Origin: Methylorubrum aminovorans
GTDB taxonomy: Bacteria; Pseudomonadota; Alphaproteobacteria; Rhizobiales; Beijerinckiaceae
Length of the DNA stretch: 64,000 nt
Direction: 5' to 3'
NCBI RefSeq assembly: GCF_022179725.1
Contig: NZ_BPRC01000008.1
Coordinates: 1-64,000, forward strand
Shown here: positions 1-9,788 of the stretch, piece after piece
Numbering within the stretch: the first letter of the stretch is position 1
Layout: each line of letters begins with the position of its first letter
Position numbers and translations under genes: made by a program
Notes under the pieces: generated by a model
Seen by the model: the letters and a program-made list of their open reading frames with translations, nothing else
What the model was told of the DNA's origin: nothing
Database searches by the model: none

Positions 1-594
1 GACCGTCTCCATCAGCTTCAGCACGGCGTCGCGGCCGATCTTCGGCTCCTTGTCCTCAAGCGCCATCAGGGCCGAGCCCTTGGTGATCGGGATGTCGTCG
101 CCGGGGAAGTCGTACTTCGAGAGCAGCTCGCGCACCTCGAGCTCGACCAGCTCGAGGAGCTCCTCGTCATCGACCATGTCGACCTTGTTGAGGAACACGA
201 CGAGCGCCGGCACGCCGACCTGGCGGGCGAGCAGGATGTGCTCGCGGGTCTGCGGCATCGGGCCGTCGGCGGCCGACACGACCAGGATCGCGCCGTCCAT
301 CTGGGCGGCACCGGTGATCATGTTCTTCACGTAGTCGGCGTGGCCGGGGCAGTCGACGTGGGCGTAGTGGCGGTTGGTGGTCTCGTACTCGACGTGGGCG
401 GTCGAGATCGTGATGCCGCGCGCCTTCTCCTCGGGGGCCTTGTCGATCTGGTCGTAGGCCGTGAAGGTCGCCCCGCCCGACTCCGCCAGAACCTTCGTGA
501 TCGCCGCCGTCAGCGACGTCTTGCCGTGATCGACGTGTCCGATCGTGCCGATGTTGCAGTGCGGCTTGGTACGGGAGAACTTTTCCTTACCCAT
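1..594 (-). CDS. tuf: Elongation factor Tu, N-terminal part (cut by window edge)
   Basis: EF-Tu is the GTPase that delivers aminoacyl-tRNA to the ribosome. The 198 visible residues hold the G1 loop GHVDHGKT (residues 19-26), the G3 motif DCPGH and the G4 motif NKVD, in the usual order for a translation GTPase. The ATG at 594 is preceded by a strong AGGAGG ribosome binding site. The gene lies 52 bp downstream of fusA on the same strand, the standard str-operon order. The rest of the G domain and the two beta-barrel domains lie beyond the left edge. Identification is secure. Confidence 0.97.
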   Translation of the reverse strand, partial: MGKEKFSRTKPHCNIGTIGHVDHGKTSLTAAITKVLAESGGATFTAYDQIDKAPEEKARGITISTAHVEYETTNRHYAHVDCPGHADYVKNMITGAAQMDGAILVVSAADGPMPQTREHILLARQVGVPALVVFLNKVDMVDDEELLELVELEVRELLSKYDFPGDDIPITKGSALMALEDKEPKIGRDAVLKLMETV

Positions 595-646
595 CAGGGC
601 CTCCTAATCGTCTGTCTCGTGGATCGAAGAAGCTTTCGGGTCGCCG

Positions 647-2722
647 TTAGGCGTACTTGGCGATGACCTTGTCGGCCTCGCCGCGCGGCACTTCCTCGTA
701 ATGGTCGAACTGCATCGTGAAGTTGGCGCGTCCCTGCGAGAAGGAGCGCAGCTGGTTCACGTAGCCGAACATGTTGGCCAGCGGCACCATCGCGTTGATG
801 ACGTTGGCGTTGCCCCGCATGTCCTGGCCCTGGATCTGGCCGCGGCGGGAGTTGAGGTCGCCGATGACCGAGCCGGTATACTCTTCCGGCGAGACGACTT
901 CGACCTTCATCACCGGCTCGAGCAGGACCGAGCCGCCCTTCTGCAGCGCCTCGCGGAAGGCGGCGCGGGAGGCGATCTCGAAGGCGAGCGCCGAGGAGTC
1001 GACGTCGTGGTAGGCGCCGTCGATCAGCTCCACCTTCACGTCGACCACGGGGAAGCCGGCGAGCACGCCCGCGCCGAGAACCGAATTGAGGCCCTTCTCG
1101 ACGCCGGGGATGTACTCCTTCGGCACCGCACCGCCGACGATCTTCGACTCGAACGCGAAACCGGCGCCCGGCTCGTTCGGCTCGACGATGAACTTCACCC
1201 GGGCGAACTGACCGGTACCACCGGTCTGCTTCTTGTGGGTGTAGTCGATCTCCTGACGACGGGTCAGCTTCTCGCGGTAGGCGACCTGCGGCTGGCCGAT
1301 ATTCGCGTCGACCTTGTAGGTGCGGCGCAGGATGTCGACCTTGATGTCGAGGTGGAGCTCGCCCATCCCCTTGAGGATGGTCTGGCCCGATTCCTGGTCG
1401 GTCGAAACGCGGAAGGACGGATCCTCGGCGGCGAGCTTCGAGAGCGCGATGCCGAGCTTCTCCTGGTCGGCCTTGGACTTCGGCTCGACGGCGATCTCGA
1501 TGACGGGCTCGGGGAACTCCATCTTCTCGAGGATCACGGCCTTGTTCGGATCGCACAGGGTGTCACCGGTGCGGGTGTCCTTGAGGCCGGCCAGAGCGAC
1601 GATGTCGCCGGCGTAAGCCTCCTTGATGTCCTCGCGGTTGTTGGCGTGCATCAGCAGCATGCGGCCGACGCGCTCCTTCTTGTCGCGCGAGGAGTTCAGG
1701 ACGCTGGTGCCCGACTCGACCTTGCCCGAATAGACACGGCAGAACGTGATCGTGCCGACGTGGGGGTCGTCCATGATCTTGAAGGCGAGCATGGAGAAGG
1801 GATCTTCGTCGGTCGGCTCGCGCTTGACCGGCTCCTCGGTCTTGAAGTCGAGACCGTCGACGGCACCGCGATCCACCGGGGACGGCAGGTAATCGACGAC
1901 GGCGTCGAGGAGCGGCTGCACGCCCTTGTTCTTGAAGGCCGAGCCGCACAGCACCGGATGGAAGGCGCGCAGCTGCACGGCTTTGCGCACGAGGCGGCGC
2001 AGACCGTCCTCGTCCGGCTCCACCCCGTCGAGATACGCGGTCATCGCGTCATCATCGAGCTCGACGCAAGCCTCGACCAGCTTGGTGCGGTACTCGACGG
2101 CCTGATCCTTCAGATCGGCCGGAATCTCTTCCTCGGCGAAGTTGGCGCCGAGCGCCTCGCCGGACCAAACGATCGCCTTCATCTTGATGAGGTCGATCAC
2201 GCCCTTGAAGCTCGACTCCGCGCCGATCGGCAGCTGGAGGCAAACCGGCTTGCCGGCGACGCGGCCGATGATGTCGGCGACGCACTTGAAGAAGTCGGCG
2301 CCGATCTTGTCCATCTTGTTGACGAACACGACGCGCGGCACGTCGTACTTGTCGGCCTGACGCCACACGGTCTCGGTCTGCGGCTCGACGCCCTGGTTGC
2401 CGTCGAGCACGCAGACAGCGCCGTCGAGCACGCGAAGCGAGCGCTCCACCTCGATGGTGAAGTCGACGTGGCCGGGGGTGTCGATGATGTTCAGACGCTT
2501 GTCGCGCCAGAAGCAGGTGGTCGCAGCCGAGGTGATCGTGATGCCACGCTCCTGCTCCTGCTCCATCCAGTCCATCGTGGCGGCGCCCTCATGGACTTCG
2601 CCGATCTTATGGGACTTGCCGGTGTAGTAGAGGATCCGCTCGGTCGTCGTGGTCTTGCCGGCATCGATGTGGGCCATGATGCCGAAATTGCGGTAGTCCT
2701 CGATCGCGTGCGTGCGGGGCAT
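647..2722 (-). CDS. fusA: Elongation factor G
   Basis: EF-G is the 691-residue GTPase that drives ribosomal translocation and, with the recycling factor, ribosome splitting. G1 is AHIDAGKTT (residues 17-25), G3 is DTPGH (81-85) and G4 is NKMD (135-138). Full EF-G domains follow, including the domain IV/V region ending near residue 690. Length is normal for a bacterial EF-G. The ATG at 2722 has a GGAGAG ribosome binding site about ten bases upstream. It sits between rpsG and tuf in the str operon and is presumably co-transcribed from the promoter upstream of rpsL. Confidence 0.97.
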   Translation of the reverse strand: MPRTHAIEDYRNFGIMAHIDAGKTTTTERILYYTGKSHKIGEVHEGAATMDWMEQEQERGITITSAATTCFWRDKRLNIIDTPGHVDFTIEVERSLRVLDGAVCVLDGNQGVEPQTETVWRQADKYDVPRVVFVNKMDKIGADFFKCVADIIGRVAGKPVCLQLPIGAESSFKGVIDLIKMKAIVWSGEALGANFAEEEIPADLKDQAVEYRTKLVEACVELDDDAMTAYLDGVEPDEDGLRRLVRKAVQLRAFHPVLCGSAFKNKGVQPLLDAVVDYLPSPVDRGAVDGLDFKTEEPVKREPTDEDPFSMLAFKIMDDPHVGTITFCRVYSGKVESGTSVLNSSRDKKERVGRMLLMHANNREDIKEAYAGDIVALAGLKDTRTGDTLCDPNKAVILEKMEFPEPVIEIAVEPKSKADQEKLGIALSKLAAEDPSFRVSTDQESGQTILKGMGELHLDIKVDILRRTYKVDANIGQPQVAYREKLTRRQEIDYTHKKQTGGTGQFARVKFIVEPNEPGAGFAFESKIVGGAVPKEYIPGVEKGLNSVLGAGVLAGFPVVDVKVELIDGAYHDVDSSALAFEIASRAAFREALQKGGSVLLEPVMKVEVVSPEEYTGSVIGDLNSRRGQIQGQDMRGNANVINAMVPLANMFGYVNQLRSFSQGRANFTMQFDHYEEVPRGEADKVIAKYA

Positions 2723-2785
2723 CGGGGTCTCTCCGGGAGAAAGCGGGCTCGGAGCGCGGCCCGGTGGCCGCGCTCTACGGACGAA

Positions 2786-3256
2786 TTACCAGCGGTAGTG
2801 CGAGAAGGCGCGGTTGGCCTCGGCCATCCGGTGGGTGTCTTCGCGCTTCTTAACGGCGTTGCCGCGGTTGTTGGCGGCGTCGAGCAGCTCGGCCGACAGG
2901 CGCTCGACCATGGTACGGTCGTTGCGGCCGCGAGCGGCCTGGATCAGCCAGCGGATGGCAAGAGCCTGACGGCGCTCGGTGCGGACCTCGACAGGGACCT
3001 GGTAGGTCGCGCCGCCGACGCGGCGGGAGCGGACTTCGATCGCCGGGGCGACGTTGTCGAGGGCGGCGCGGAACACCTCGATCGGGTTGGCGCGAGCACG
3101 GCTCTCGACGAGATCGAAAGCACCGTAGACGATGCGCTCGGCGGTCGACTTCTTGCCCTCGTACATGATGGAATTCATGAACTTGGTCAGGACGACGTCG
3201 CCGTACTTGGCGTCCGGGATGATCTCGCGCTTCTCGGCAGAGTGACGACGGGACAT
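2786..3256 (-). CDS. rpsG: 30S ribosomal protein S7
   Basis: S7 is the primary 16S rRNA-binding protein that nucleates assembly of the 30S head. The 156-residue product has the usual S7 start ([12 protein letters not shown]) and end (NRAFSHYRW), and the conserved ARG-RND segment in the middle. Length matches the family. It lies between rpsL and fusA. In E. coli S7 represses translation of its operon; nothing seen here tests that. Confidence 0.97.
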   Translation of the reverse strand: MSRRHSAEKREIIPDAKYGDVVLTKFMNSIMYEGKKSTAERIVYGAFDLVESRARANPIEVFRAALDNVAPAIEVRSRRVGGATYQVPVEVRTERRQALAIRWLIQAARGRNDRTMVERLSAELLDAANNRGNAVKKREDTHRMAEANRAFSHYRW

Positions 3257-3362
3257 GTTTTCGACTCTCGAAAATATGGTCTTAAGCGCCTCGCGCAGGC
3301 CGCCTTAGCTGATCGCCGGCGACATCCTTACGAGGCCGTGGAAATGGCCGTCCGGGTAAGAC

Positions 3363-3734
3363 TTACTTCGGACGCTTCGCACCGTACTTCGAACGGCGCT
3401 GCTTGCGGTTCTTGACGCCCTGCGTGTCGAGCACGCCGCGCAGGATGTGGTAGCGCACGCCCGGAAGGTCCTTCACGCGGCCGCCGCGGATCATGACCAC
3501 GGAGTGCTCCTGAAGATTGTGGCCCTCACCGGGGATGTAGCCGATCACCTCGAAGCCGTTGGTCAGGCGCACCTTGGCGACCTTACGAAGCGCCGAGTTC
3601 GGCTTCTTCGGGGTCGTGGTGTAGACGCGCGTGCAGACGCCGCGCTTCTGCGGGCAGGCGTTGAGCGCCGGCACCTTGTTGCGCGCCTTCTGCGCCTTGC
3701 GCGGCTGGGCGATCAGCTGGTTGATCGTCGGCAT
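3363..3734 (-). CDS. rpsL: 30S ribosomal protein S12
   Basis: S12 sits at the decoding centre and affects translational accuracy. The 123-residue product carries the conserved loop [17 protein letters not shown] from residue 41 and the [13 protein letters not shown] segment from 84. Both lysines usually changed in streptomycin-resistant mutants are present (Lys43 and Lys88), so the sequence is of the sensitive type. A GAGGG ribosome binding site precedes the ATG at 3734. It is the first gene of the str operon visible here. Confidence 0.97.
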
Positions 3735-4123
3735 CCTGTGCCCTCTTCATCCGGCCGCGCAGGGCGGCCACCGTCTGAAACCTGTCGAAGCCCCTTGCGG
3801 AGCGGTCGGTCCGCGAGCGAGCCCGCGGCAAAACGAATAGCGCCAGAGGCCGATAAAGGCCTTTGGCGATGGTGAGGCAGAGGATCACGCCGTAAAACGA
3901 CGCGTTCTTACCCGCTGATCTGACGAGAACGTCAGGGTGTGATGCCGGTATCGGTCTGACGACGGTCGCCGAAGCCCCTGGCTTCGACCCGAAAGCGACT
4001 CTCGATCCACCGGAGTGGCGCGCTTCTACGCGGGAGGGTCGGCCTCGTCAATGCCCGGAGAGGATAAAGTTCGGTGAACACGTTCTCCATCAGCGGCCAA
4101 GCTAATTCTCGGCCGGAGCACCG
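3735..4123 (-). promoter_or_regulatory. 5' leader and probable promoter region of the str operon
   Basis: This 389-bp stretch between rpsL and jetC has no convincing gene. On the minus strand it is the leader of rpsL. It contains an imperfect hairpin (arms 3841-3851 and 3858-3868, one mismatch) followed on that strand by a short T-containing stretch. That arrangement could be an attenuator or a processing site. I cannot pin down the -10/-35 elements with confidence. Confidence 0.5.
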
Positions 4124-7100
4124 CTATTCGGCTGCGTCCGAAAGGCGAAACGCCTCGATCCCGCGCCGGTCCGGGTTGATTTCGGCCAGCGCGCGCTTCG
4201 CGGTTTCCAGCGGATGTTCGGCGTCGATTCGGACAGATGCGAGATCCGGGCTCTTGTAGACGGTGACGACGGTGTCCATCACCTCAGTCAGCGTCGTGCG
4301 CTTGTCCTCCGGGGCGGCGATCAGGAGCTGCAGCCCCCAGGCGCGGAAGAGATCCACCAGCGACTGGCTGTTGCGCACGTCGAGCTTGGAGAAGGCCTCG
4401 TCGAGGAGGCACAGGCCGAGGCCGGGTGTCTCGTCACCGGGGCGGTCGCCGGGATAATAGGCCGAAGCCATAGAGGCGGCGATTGCCACGTAGAACGGCG
4501 CCTGCGCCTCGCCGCCCGATCCGCGCAGCGCCCGGCTCGACAGGGTGGTGCGGTTGCCCGCCCGGTCGCGCATGCCGATTTCGTAGACGAAGTAGTTGCG
4601 GTAATCGGCGAGCCGCGCCGCGCTCTCTTCGCCCTCGATCAAGGCGGTAATCTCGGCGAGCGCCGCCGCGAGCGGGCTTTTGTCCGCCCCTTCCTCCGGC
4701 CCCGGAAGAATCGCCTGCGCCGCGTCGGGCGAGCGGGCGACCTCGGTGGCGAGCGCGTGGACGGCGGCGTAGCGCCGGTCCACCTCGGCTTCGAAAGCGT
4801 AGGTCTGGCCGGTGAAGGTCTGCGAGGCGAGGCGCTCGTTCAGCGCATCGAGGCGGGCGCGCATCCGCTCGAACTTGTCGGCGAGCCGCGTCAGCAGATC
4901 CTCGGTCATAAGGCGGCGCATCTCGGCCTCGGCGCGCAGCGACTGGTCGCGGTAGCGGCGCAGCTCGTGGCCCGCCACCTCGTCGCGCTCGCGCACGGCC
5001 CAGGCATAGCCGTAGGAGGCTGGCTGCTCCCCCGAGCCCAGCGGGTTTTCGACCCGCCAGGCGGCGCAGTACTCGGCGAGGTCGCGCTCGGCGGCGCGGC
5101 CCTGGTTGCGCACACTGTCGGCGGCCTCGCGGGCGGAGGCGCGGGCTTGCGAAGCCAGCGCGGCGAGCGCCTTGGTGTCGAGTGCCGCCCGGTCGGTCCG
5201 CGCCGCGGCGATGCCGGCGGCCGTGCCCGGCATGTCGGCGGGCACGGTGCCTGTGAGGCGGATGCGCACCGTGTCGCCAGTGGTCCAGCGGCGAAGCGCG
5301 GTGCGGTAGGCCAGGAACGCGGCGCGCGCCGCCTCCTTGCCCTGCGCGACCCGCGCCTTCAGCCCGGCTTCCTCGGCGAGCAGTGCGTCGCGCTTGGGCT
5401 CCAGCACCTGCACCAGTTCGGTGAGATAGGCGGAGCGCTCCTTCTGAAGTTCCTTCAGCTCCGCCTCGATCACGCCGGCATCGGCGCGGGCGACCGTCTC
5501 CTGCTCGGTGGCGAGGCTGCGGCGGCGGCCTTCGATGGCATCCGCCTCAGCGCGCAGGGCCTCCAAATCGACCGGCGCCTCAGCAAGGCGGCTGCGCAGC
5601 AGGCTCGCGATGCGGGCAGCCTCGCGCATCACCGTGGCTTCGGCCCGCAGAACGCGCGCTTCTTCCCGCGCCTCGTCGAGACGGCGGCGGGTCTCGGCGG
5701 TGGGCCCGCGCTGGCCGCGGGTCATCATCAGCGGCACCGGGCGCACCACCGAATAGGCCATGCCCGAGGTCGAACGTCCGCTCGGCGCCACCGCCCGGCT
5801 CATGTTGCGTAGCGCCGCGTCGTCGGGTGCGAGGTCGTAGCCGCCGAGCCGCGCGGCGAGGAAAGCCTCGGCGTGGTCGCTGTCGGTCTCGATCAGCCCC
5901 ATCGGCCCGTCATCGAAGCGCCGCGCGGCGCGCCGGGCCGTGTCGGTGGTCTTCACCAGAAGGCAGCGGAAGAACTGATTCTTTCGCGACTCAAGCAGGG
6001 CGAAGGCGCGGTCCAAGCGGTCGGGCTCGACTACCAGGGCCTCGCGGGCGCGGCCGAGCAGTCCTTCCAGCGCCGGGCCCCATTTCGGATCGACGATCTC
6101 GGCAAGTTCGCAGATCGGCGCGGCCTCGATGCCGAGCCGGCCCAGTTCCTCGCGAAACGCTTCCGTATCGGAGGACAGGCGCGCGGCCGAGGTGCGGCCG
6201 GCATTCACCTGCGTGTCGAGGCCGCGAACCTCGTTCTCACGCTCGCGGGCCTTGAGGGCGAGGTCTTCCGCTTCCTCCTCCAGGGCACTCGCGATGTCGG
6301 GCATCTGCGCGAGGCTGTCCAGCAGCCCCTTCAACGGCCCGTCGACCCGTAGGATGTCCTCCGGCGGCGCCTCGCGCCTGAGCCCCGAGCGGGCGCAGGC
6401 CTCGACGATGCGTGCCGCCCCCAAATCGATCCGGCGCAGGGGACCGGCAATGGCACTGAGGCGGCCGGCATCCTGCACGAGGCCGACGATGGCGGCGAGG
6501 CGGTTGGTCAAGTCGCGCCGGTCGCGGGCGGCCATGGCGAGGCCGGCATGCGAGGCGGCGAGCCGCGCCTCCGCCGCGCTGCCGACGATCAGCGCCTTGC
6601 GGGCGGCGATCTCGGTGTCGATCTCGCGCACGAAGCCCTGGCTCGTCGCCACGCTCTCGCGGGCGATGCGCAGGCGCTCCGACGTCTCGGCAAGGACGCG
6701 GCGAGCGTCCGTGTGATCGAGGATGCGGCGGCGCAGATCCGCGCTGCCTGCGCGCATCTCGTCGAGCGCGGCCGTGAGGCTCGCCCGCGCCCAGGATTCG
6801 TAGCGCTCGCAGATGCGCGAGAGGTGAGCGAGGCGCTTTTCCAGCTCCTCGATGGTCTCCAGAAGCCGCCGCCACGTCTCGATCGACTGCCGAATGCGGG
6901 CGACATCGAGCGGCTCGGCCTCCAGCACGAAGCTGCGCACGAAGGCGCTGGTGTCGAAGATCGGCTTGAACGCCACCGCGTTGGAGAAGGTGCGCAGGAA
7001 CTGGCGCGGATCGGGGGTTGCCGCCCCCTCGCGCAGGGTGGCGAGCACGGCCGCGGTGAAGCGCTCGCCGGAAGTGCGGAACTCCTCGAAGCTGTCGGCC

Positions 7101-7591
7101 CGGCGCCGCAGGTCCGCAGCGACCTCGGCCCACGGGGCGACGAAGCTGCCCTCGCTCGTCTCGCGTACGTAATCGGCGATCTCGAAGCGGTGGCCGATGG
7201 CGACGAAGCGGGAGAGCGTCTCCTCCTTCTGTTCCTCGGAGCGGGCGGCCAGCGCCAGCCCGACGGTGACGACGCGCCCGCTCTGCGGGTTCTCGAACAC
7301 GAGCGCGATGAGCGTCTCGCAGGCCTCCCGCGTCGGGCGCCCGCCCTCGGCCGGGTCGCTGATCCAGCCGAGGCAGTAGTCGCGCACCGTGCGGGCGGAG
7401 CGGCCCGAGGCGGAGGCGTTGAGCGCGAGCCGGCTCGCATTGTTGCCGGCGAGAACGGTCCCGACCGCGTCGAAGATCGTGGACTTGCCCGCCCCCGTGG
7501 GACCGACGAGCGCCGCCGCGCCCCGAATCCGGATCTGCTCGCGCCGGATGAGGTACCAATTCGAGATCGCGATATCGGTGAGGCGGTACAC
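4124..7591 (-). CDS. jetC: JetC/MksB-like SMC ATPase (Wadjet or MksBEF-type condensin)
   Basis: This large ATPase is related to MukB/MksB and the Wadjet protein JetC, which form ring complexes that extrude DNA loops. From the chosen GTG start it is 1155 residues. Walker A is GPTGAGKST (30-38), the ABC signature is GSGGEAQ (about 1024-1030) and Walker B is LLDEAFSKLD (about 1062-1071). A long Glu/Arg/Ala-rich region between them fits coiled-coil arms around a hinge. The frame is open to 7828, but recognisable family sequence (YRLTDIAISNWYLI) begins only at this GTG, so I start there; the ribosome binding site is weak. Its expected partners jetA and jetB lie about 4.9 kb upstream on the same strand, and no jetD follows. 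Confidence 0.85.
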   Translation of the reverse strand: MYRLTDIAISNWYLIRREQIRIRGAAALVGPTGAGKSTIFDAVGTVLAGNNASRLALNASASGRSARTVRDYCLGWISDPAEGGRPTREACETLIALVFENPQSGRVVTVGLALAARSEEQKEETLSRFVAIGHRFEIADYVRETSEGSFVAPWAEVAADLRRRADSFEEFRTSGERFTAAVLATLREGAATPDPRQFLRTFSNAVAFKPIFDTSAFVRSFVLEAEPLDVARIRQSIETWRRLLETIEELEKRLAHLSRICERYESWARASLTAALDEMRAGSADLRRRILDHTDARRVLAETSERLRIARESVATSQGFVREIDTEIAARKALIVGSAAEARLAASHAGLAMAARDRRDLTNRLAAIVGLVQDAGRLSAIAGPLRRIDLGAARIVEACARSGLRREAPPEDILRVDGPLKGLLDSLAQMPDIASALEEEAEDLALKARERENEVRGLDTQVNAGRTSAARLSSDTEAFREELGRLGIEAAPICELAEIVDPKWGPALEGLLGRAREALVVEPDRLDRAFALLESRKNQFFRCLLVKTTDTARRAARRFDDGPMGLIETDSDHAEAFLAARLGGYDLAPDDAALRNMSRAVAPSGRSTSGMAYSVVRPVPLMMTRGQRGPTAETRRRLDEAREEARVLRAEATVMREAARIASLLRSRLAEAPVDLEALRAEADAIEGRRRSLATEQETVARADAGVIEAELKELQKERSAYLTELVQVLEPKRDALLAEEAGLKARVAQGKEAARAAFLAYRTALRRWTTGDTVRIRLTGTVPADMPGTAAGIAAARTDRAALDTKALAALASQARASAREAADSVRNQGRAAERDLAEYCAAWRVENPLGSGEQPASYGYAWAVRERDEVAGHELRRYRDQSLRAEAEMRRLMTEDLLTRLADKFERMRARLDALNERLASQTFTGQTYAFEAEVDRRYAAVHALATEVARSPDAAQAILPGPEEGADKSPLAAALAEITALIEGEESAARLADYRNYFVYEIGMRDRAGNRTTLSSRALRGSGGEAQAPFYVAIAASMASAYYPGDRPGDETPGLGLCLLDEAFSKLDVRNSQSLVDLFRAWGLQLLIAAPEDKRTTLTEVMDTVVTVYKSPDLASVRIDAEHPLETAKRALAEINPDRRGIEAFRLSDAAE

Positions 7592-8025
7592 CGGCCCGGC
7601 CGCTTGTCCCCGAGGTTGAACGAGAGACAGGGCAATGGACGCTCCGCCCCGCTCACGCAAGGGCGGCCTCGCACGGCACGACGCCCCGCTGCCCTCGGCG
7701 CAACCGAAGGAGGTCCGACATGCCGGATGCGACCGATCCGAGCCGCCGCCAGCTGGGAAAGGACTCGGTCCCTGACCTCGCCGCGTTCCGAGAACCGGCC
7801 ATCGCCGTTCGGCAAGAGGCTCTTTCACCGAGCAGTGATTTGACTGCGAGCACCGGGCGCAGATTGTTTCAACGGCAGGTTATGAGGCGCCCTCAATTAC
7901 TGCATTTCACGGCGCCATACGTAGTCTGACACGCGCGAAAACCATCGATCCTGAAACGAGCCGAACTCGATCCATGCCATAAGATGGCGCGCGTTCTTCA
8001 TCCGCCCGGAACATCGATCGTCGAG
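7592..8025. other. Region upstream of jetC, no clear gene
   Basis: About 430 bp with no gene I can support. The jetC frame stays open to 7828 but encodes Arg/Ser/Pro-rich sequence without family character, so I treat it as untranslated or unrelated. This is where jetB would be expected in an intact jetABC operon, and I see no jetB remnant. Confidence 0.5.
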
Positions 8026-8133
8026 ATGCCCGCCCACCGTCCTCGCCTGGTTTACGGGGTTCTGTTCATCGTGGCTTCGATCGTGCTGTGGGGGACGGCA
8101 TCATGGATGACCGGCAGCATCATCTGGGTCTGA
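8026..8133 (+). CDS. Possible 35-residue single-span membrane peptide
   Basis: A short frame starting ATG CCC GCC CAC encodes a basic N-terminus (MPAHRPRL) followed by about 25 mostly hydrophobic residues (VYGVLFIVASIVLWGTASW) and ends WV-stop. This is the pattern of a small one-span membrane protein with a positive-inside N-terminus. An in-frame ATG at 7984 would give 49 residues. No strong ribosome binding site is visible, so this remains a candidate only. Confidence 0.35.
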   Translation: MPAHRPRLVYGVLFIVASIVLWGTASWMTGSIIWV

Positions 8134-8222
8134 ACGCGCTTCAGTGTGCCTCATAAAACTCCCGATCACCGACCGTTCTCGCTCTGGCGAGGGCAGCGCG
8201 GCGGGAGTTTTGAGAGAGACAC

Positions 8223-8450
8223 TCAGATGTCCTTCTTGAAGGCGACATAGCCTCCGAAGACGTAACCGCCCTGCAACGCGCAGAGGGAAGCCGCGATCAT
8301 CAGCAGGTCGGCCAGCACGATATGGCCACTGTGGAGGTGATACAGGACGCGCGCAGCGACGACGAAAAAGCTCGCAATCGCCAGCATTCCCCAGTGATAG
8401 AACAGGCCGATCAACACACCGGCGACCGTCAGAAGCAAAATCGCTAGCAC
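8223..8450 (-). CDS. Small hydrophobic membrane protein, unknown function
   Basis: A 75-residue product with two or three hydrophobic segments (about residues 2-18, 22-38 and 46-68) and a charged C-terminus (FKKDI). It starts at GTG 8450. I do not recognise the family. It lies alone between the jetC upstream region and the MarR-GNAT gene. The hydrophobic pattern makes coding likely, but the weak ribosome binding site keeps confidence moderate. Confidence 0.55.
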   Translation of the reverse strand: MLAILLLTVAGVLIGLFYHWGMLAIASFFVVAARVLYHLHSGHIVLADLLMIAASLCALQGGYVFGGYVAFKKDI

Positions 8451-8824
8451 TGGATCATGATCCTGCTCTGCCCGTTAGCCACCCACCAGCCTCTTCGTCG
8501 AAATGTTTCCTTACGTTATCGCCGTGCCGGAGCGCGGGCAAAGGTACGCTTGGCGTAAAAGTAGGCTAAATCTGCAACTTCCCGGTTATCAGACGACATC
8601 GTTAACACATCCGTCACCCTGACAGCCGCGTCACGGACCGCGCGCCAGCGTGGACCTTCAGCGGATGTACGGGGACCGGGGCTTCCGGAAGACAGGCGCG
8701 AAAGCAGGTCACGGCCTCCGATAGGACGCCGCACCGATCGCAGAGACAAGGCGCAAGGCGTGTTCCATCGACGCCGGCATCCGTTTTTGTTGACTCCGTC
8801 AACTTTCTCGCGCAGCCTCGATCC
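8451..8824. other. Intergenic region upstream of the MarR-GNAT gene
   Basis: A 374-bp stretch without a supported gene. The end nearest the MarR-GNAT gene holds the palindrome listed separately; the remainder shows no feature I can name. Confidence 0.5.
8789..8803 (+). promoter_or_regulatory. Probable MarR-type operator (perfect 6-bp palindrome)
   Basis: GTTGAC-TCC-GTCAAC is a perfect inverted repeat ending 22 bp before the ATG of the MarR-GNAT gene. Its position and size fit an autoregulatory MarR-family operator. Binding by the adjacent gene product is inferred. Confidence 0.5.
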
Positions 8825-9766
8825 ATGGAAGATGCCGTCACCGCACTGCGCCGCTTCAATCGGTTTTACACCGGGCTGATCGGTGCCCTCGACGAACACT
8901 TTCTGGGCTGCGACGTGACGCTGCCCGAGGCCCGCCTGCTTTACGAGATCGCGACCCAGGAACCGGCCACTGCCAGCGCAATCCAGACCGCCCTCGGGAT
9001 GGATGCGGGCTATGTCAGCCGGATCGTCGCCCGCTTCGAGAAGCAGGGCTGGATCACGCGCGCGCGCGGCGAAACAGATGCCCGCGCCCGGCCGATCCGG
9101 CTCACCGAGACGGGACGCGGCGCTTTCGCCGGCCTGGACGGCCGGCAGCGCGCGGCGGTGGCGAACCTCGTCGGTGGACTCGATCCCGTTCAGCGGGCGG
9201 ATCTGGCGGAGGCGCTGGCGCGGGTACGCCTGTTGCTTCGGCCCGAGACGACGCAGGGCTTCACGATCCGACCGTTCCGAACCGGCGATATGGGCTTGAT
9301 CGCCGCCCGCCAGTCGCGGCTCTACGCCGAGAGCCACGGCTGGGGCCGCGCGCTGGAGATCGTCGAGGGCGAGGCCACCACCGCGTTCCTGCGTGGTTTC
9401 AAGCCGGGGCGTGAGCAGTGCTGGGTGGCGGAGATCGACGGCGTGATGGCCGGCTCCGTGTTCATCACCGACGAGGGCGAGGACATCGCGCGGCTGCGCC
9501 TCCTCTACGTCGAGCCCTTCGCCCGATGCCGTGGCATCGGTGACACGCTGGTGGCCACCTGCATCGGCTTCGCCCGCGAGACAGGCTACGCCCGCCTCGA
9601 CCTGTGGACCCACACGGTTCTGGAAGCGGCCCGGCGCCTCTATGCCCGCCACGGCTTCGCCTGCGTCGAGACCGCGATCCATACCGCCTTCGGCGTGCCG
9701 GTCGAGGGCGAGACCTGGAGGCTGAACCTGCGGGGATCGGCGCAGGCGCCGGACCGGGCGGCGTGA
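8825..9766 (+). CDS. MarR-family regulator fused to a GNAT acetyltransferase
   Basis: A 313-residue two-domain protein. Residues 1 to about 140 form a MarR-type winged helix (AIQTALGMDAGYVSRIVARFEKQGWITRA, followed by the wing). Residues from about 148 form a GNAT domain with the acetyl-CoA loop around RCRGIGDTL and a C-terminal motif RRLYARHGF. This fusion is a known architecture in proteobacteria; its acceptor substrate is usually unknown. A palindrome just upstream suggests autoregulation. It converges on the esterase gene, 22 bp away. Confidence 0.9.
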   Translation: MEDAVTALRRFNRFYTGLIGALDEHFLGCDVTLPEARLLYEIATQEPATASAIQTALGMDAGYVSRIVARFEKQGWITRARGETDARARPIRLTETGRGAFAGLDGRQRAAVANLVGGLDPVQRADLAEALARVRLLLRPETTQGFTIRPFRTGDMGLIAARQSRLYAESHGWGRALEIVEGEATTAFLRGFKPGREQCWVAEIDGVMAGSVFITDEGEDIARLRLLYVEPFARCRGIGDTLVATCIGFARETGYARLDLWTHTVLEAARRLYARHGFACVETAIHTAFGVPVEGETWRLNLRGSAQAPDRAA

Positions 9767-9788
9767 CGGGGGCACGCCCCCGCCACGC

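Noticed and set aside
701..3415. Long open frame antisense to fusA and rpsG (904 codons)
   Set aside because: A side effect of high-GC codon use on the other strand; the product has Val/Leu/Asp/Gly-rich low-information composition and no family motif, while EF-G and S7 on the minus strand are certain.
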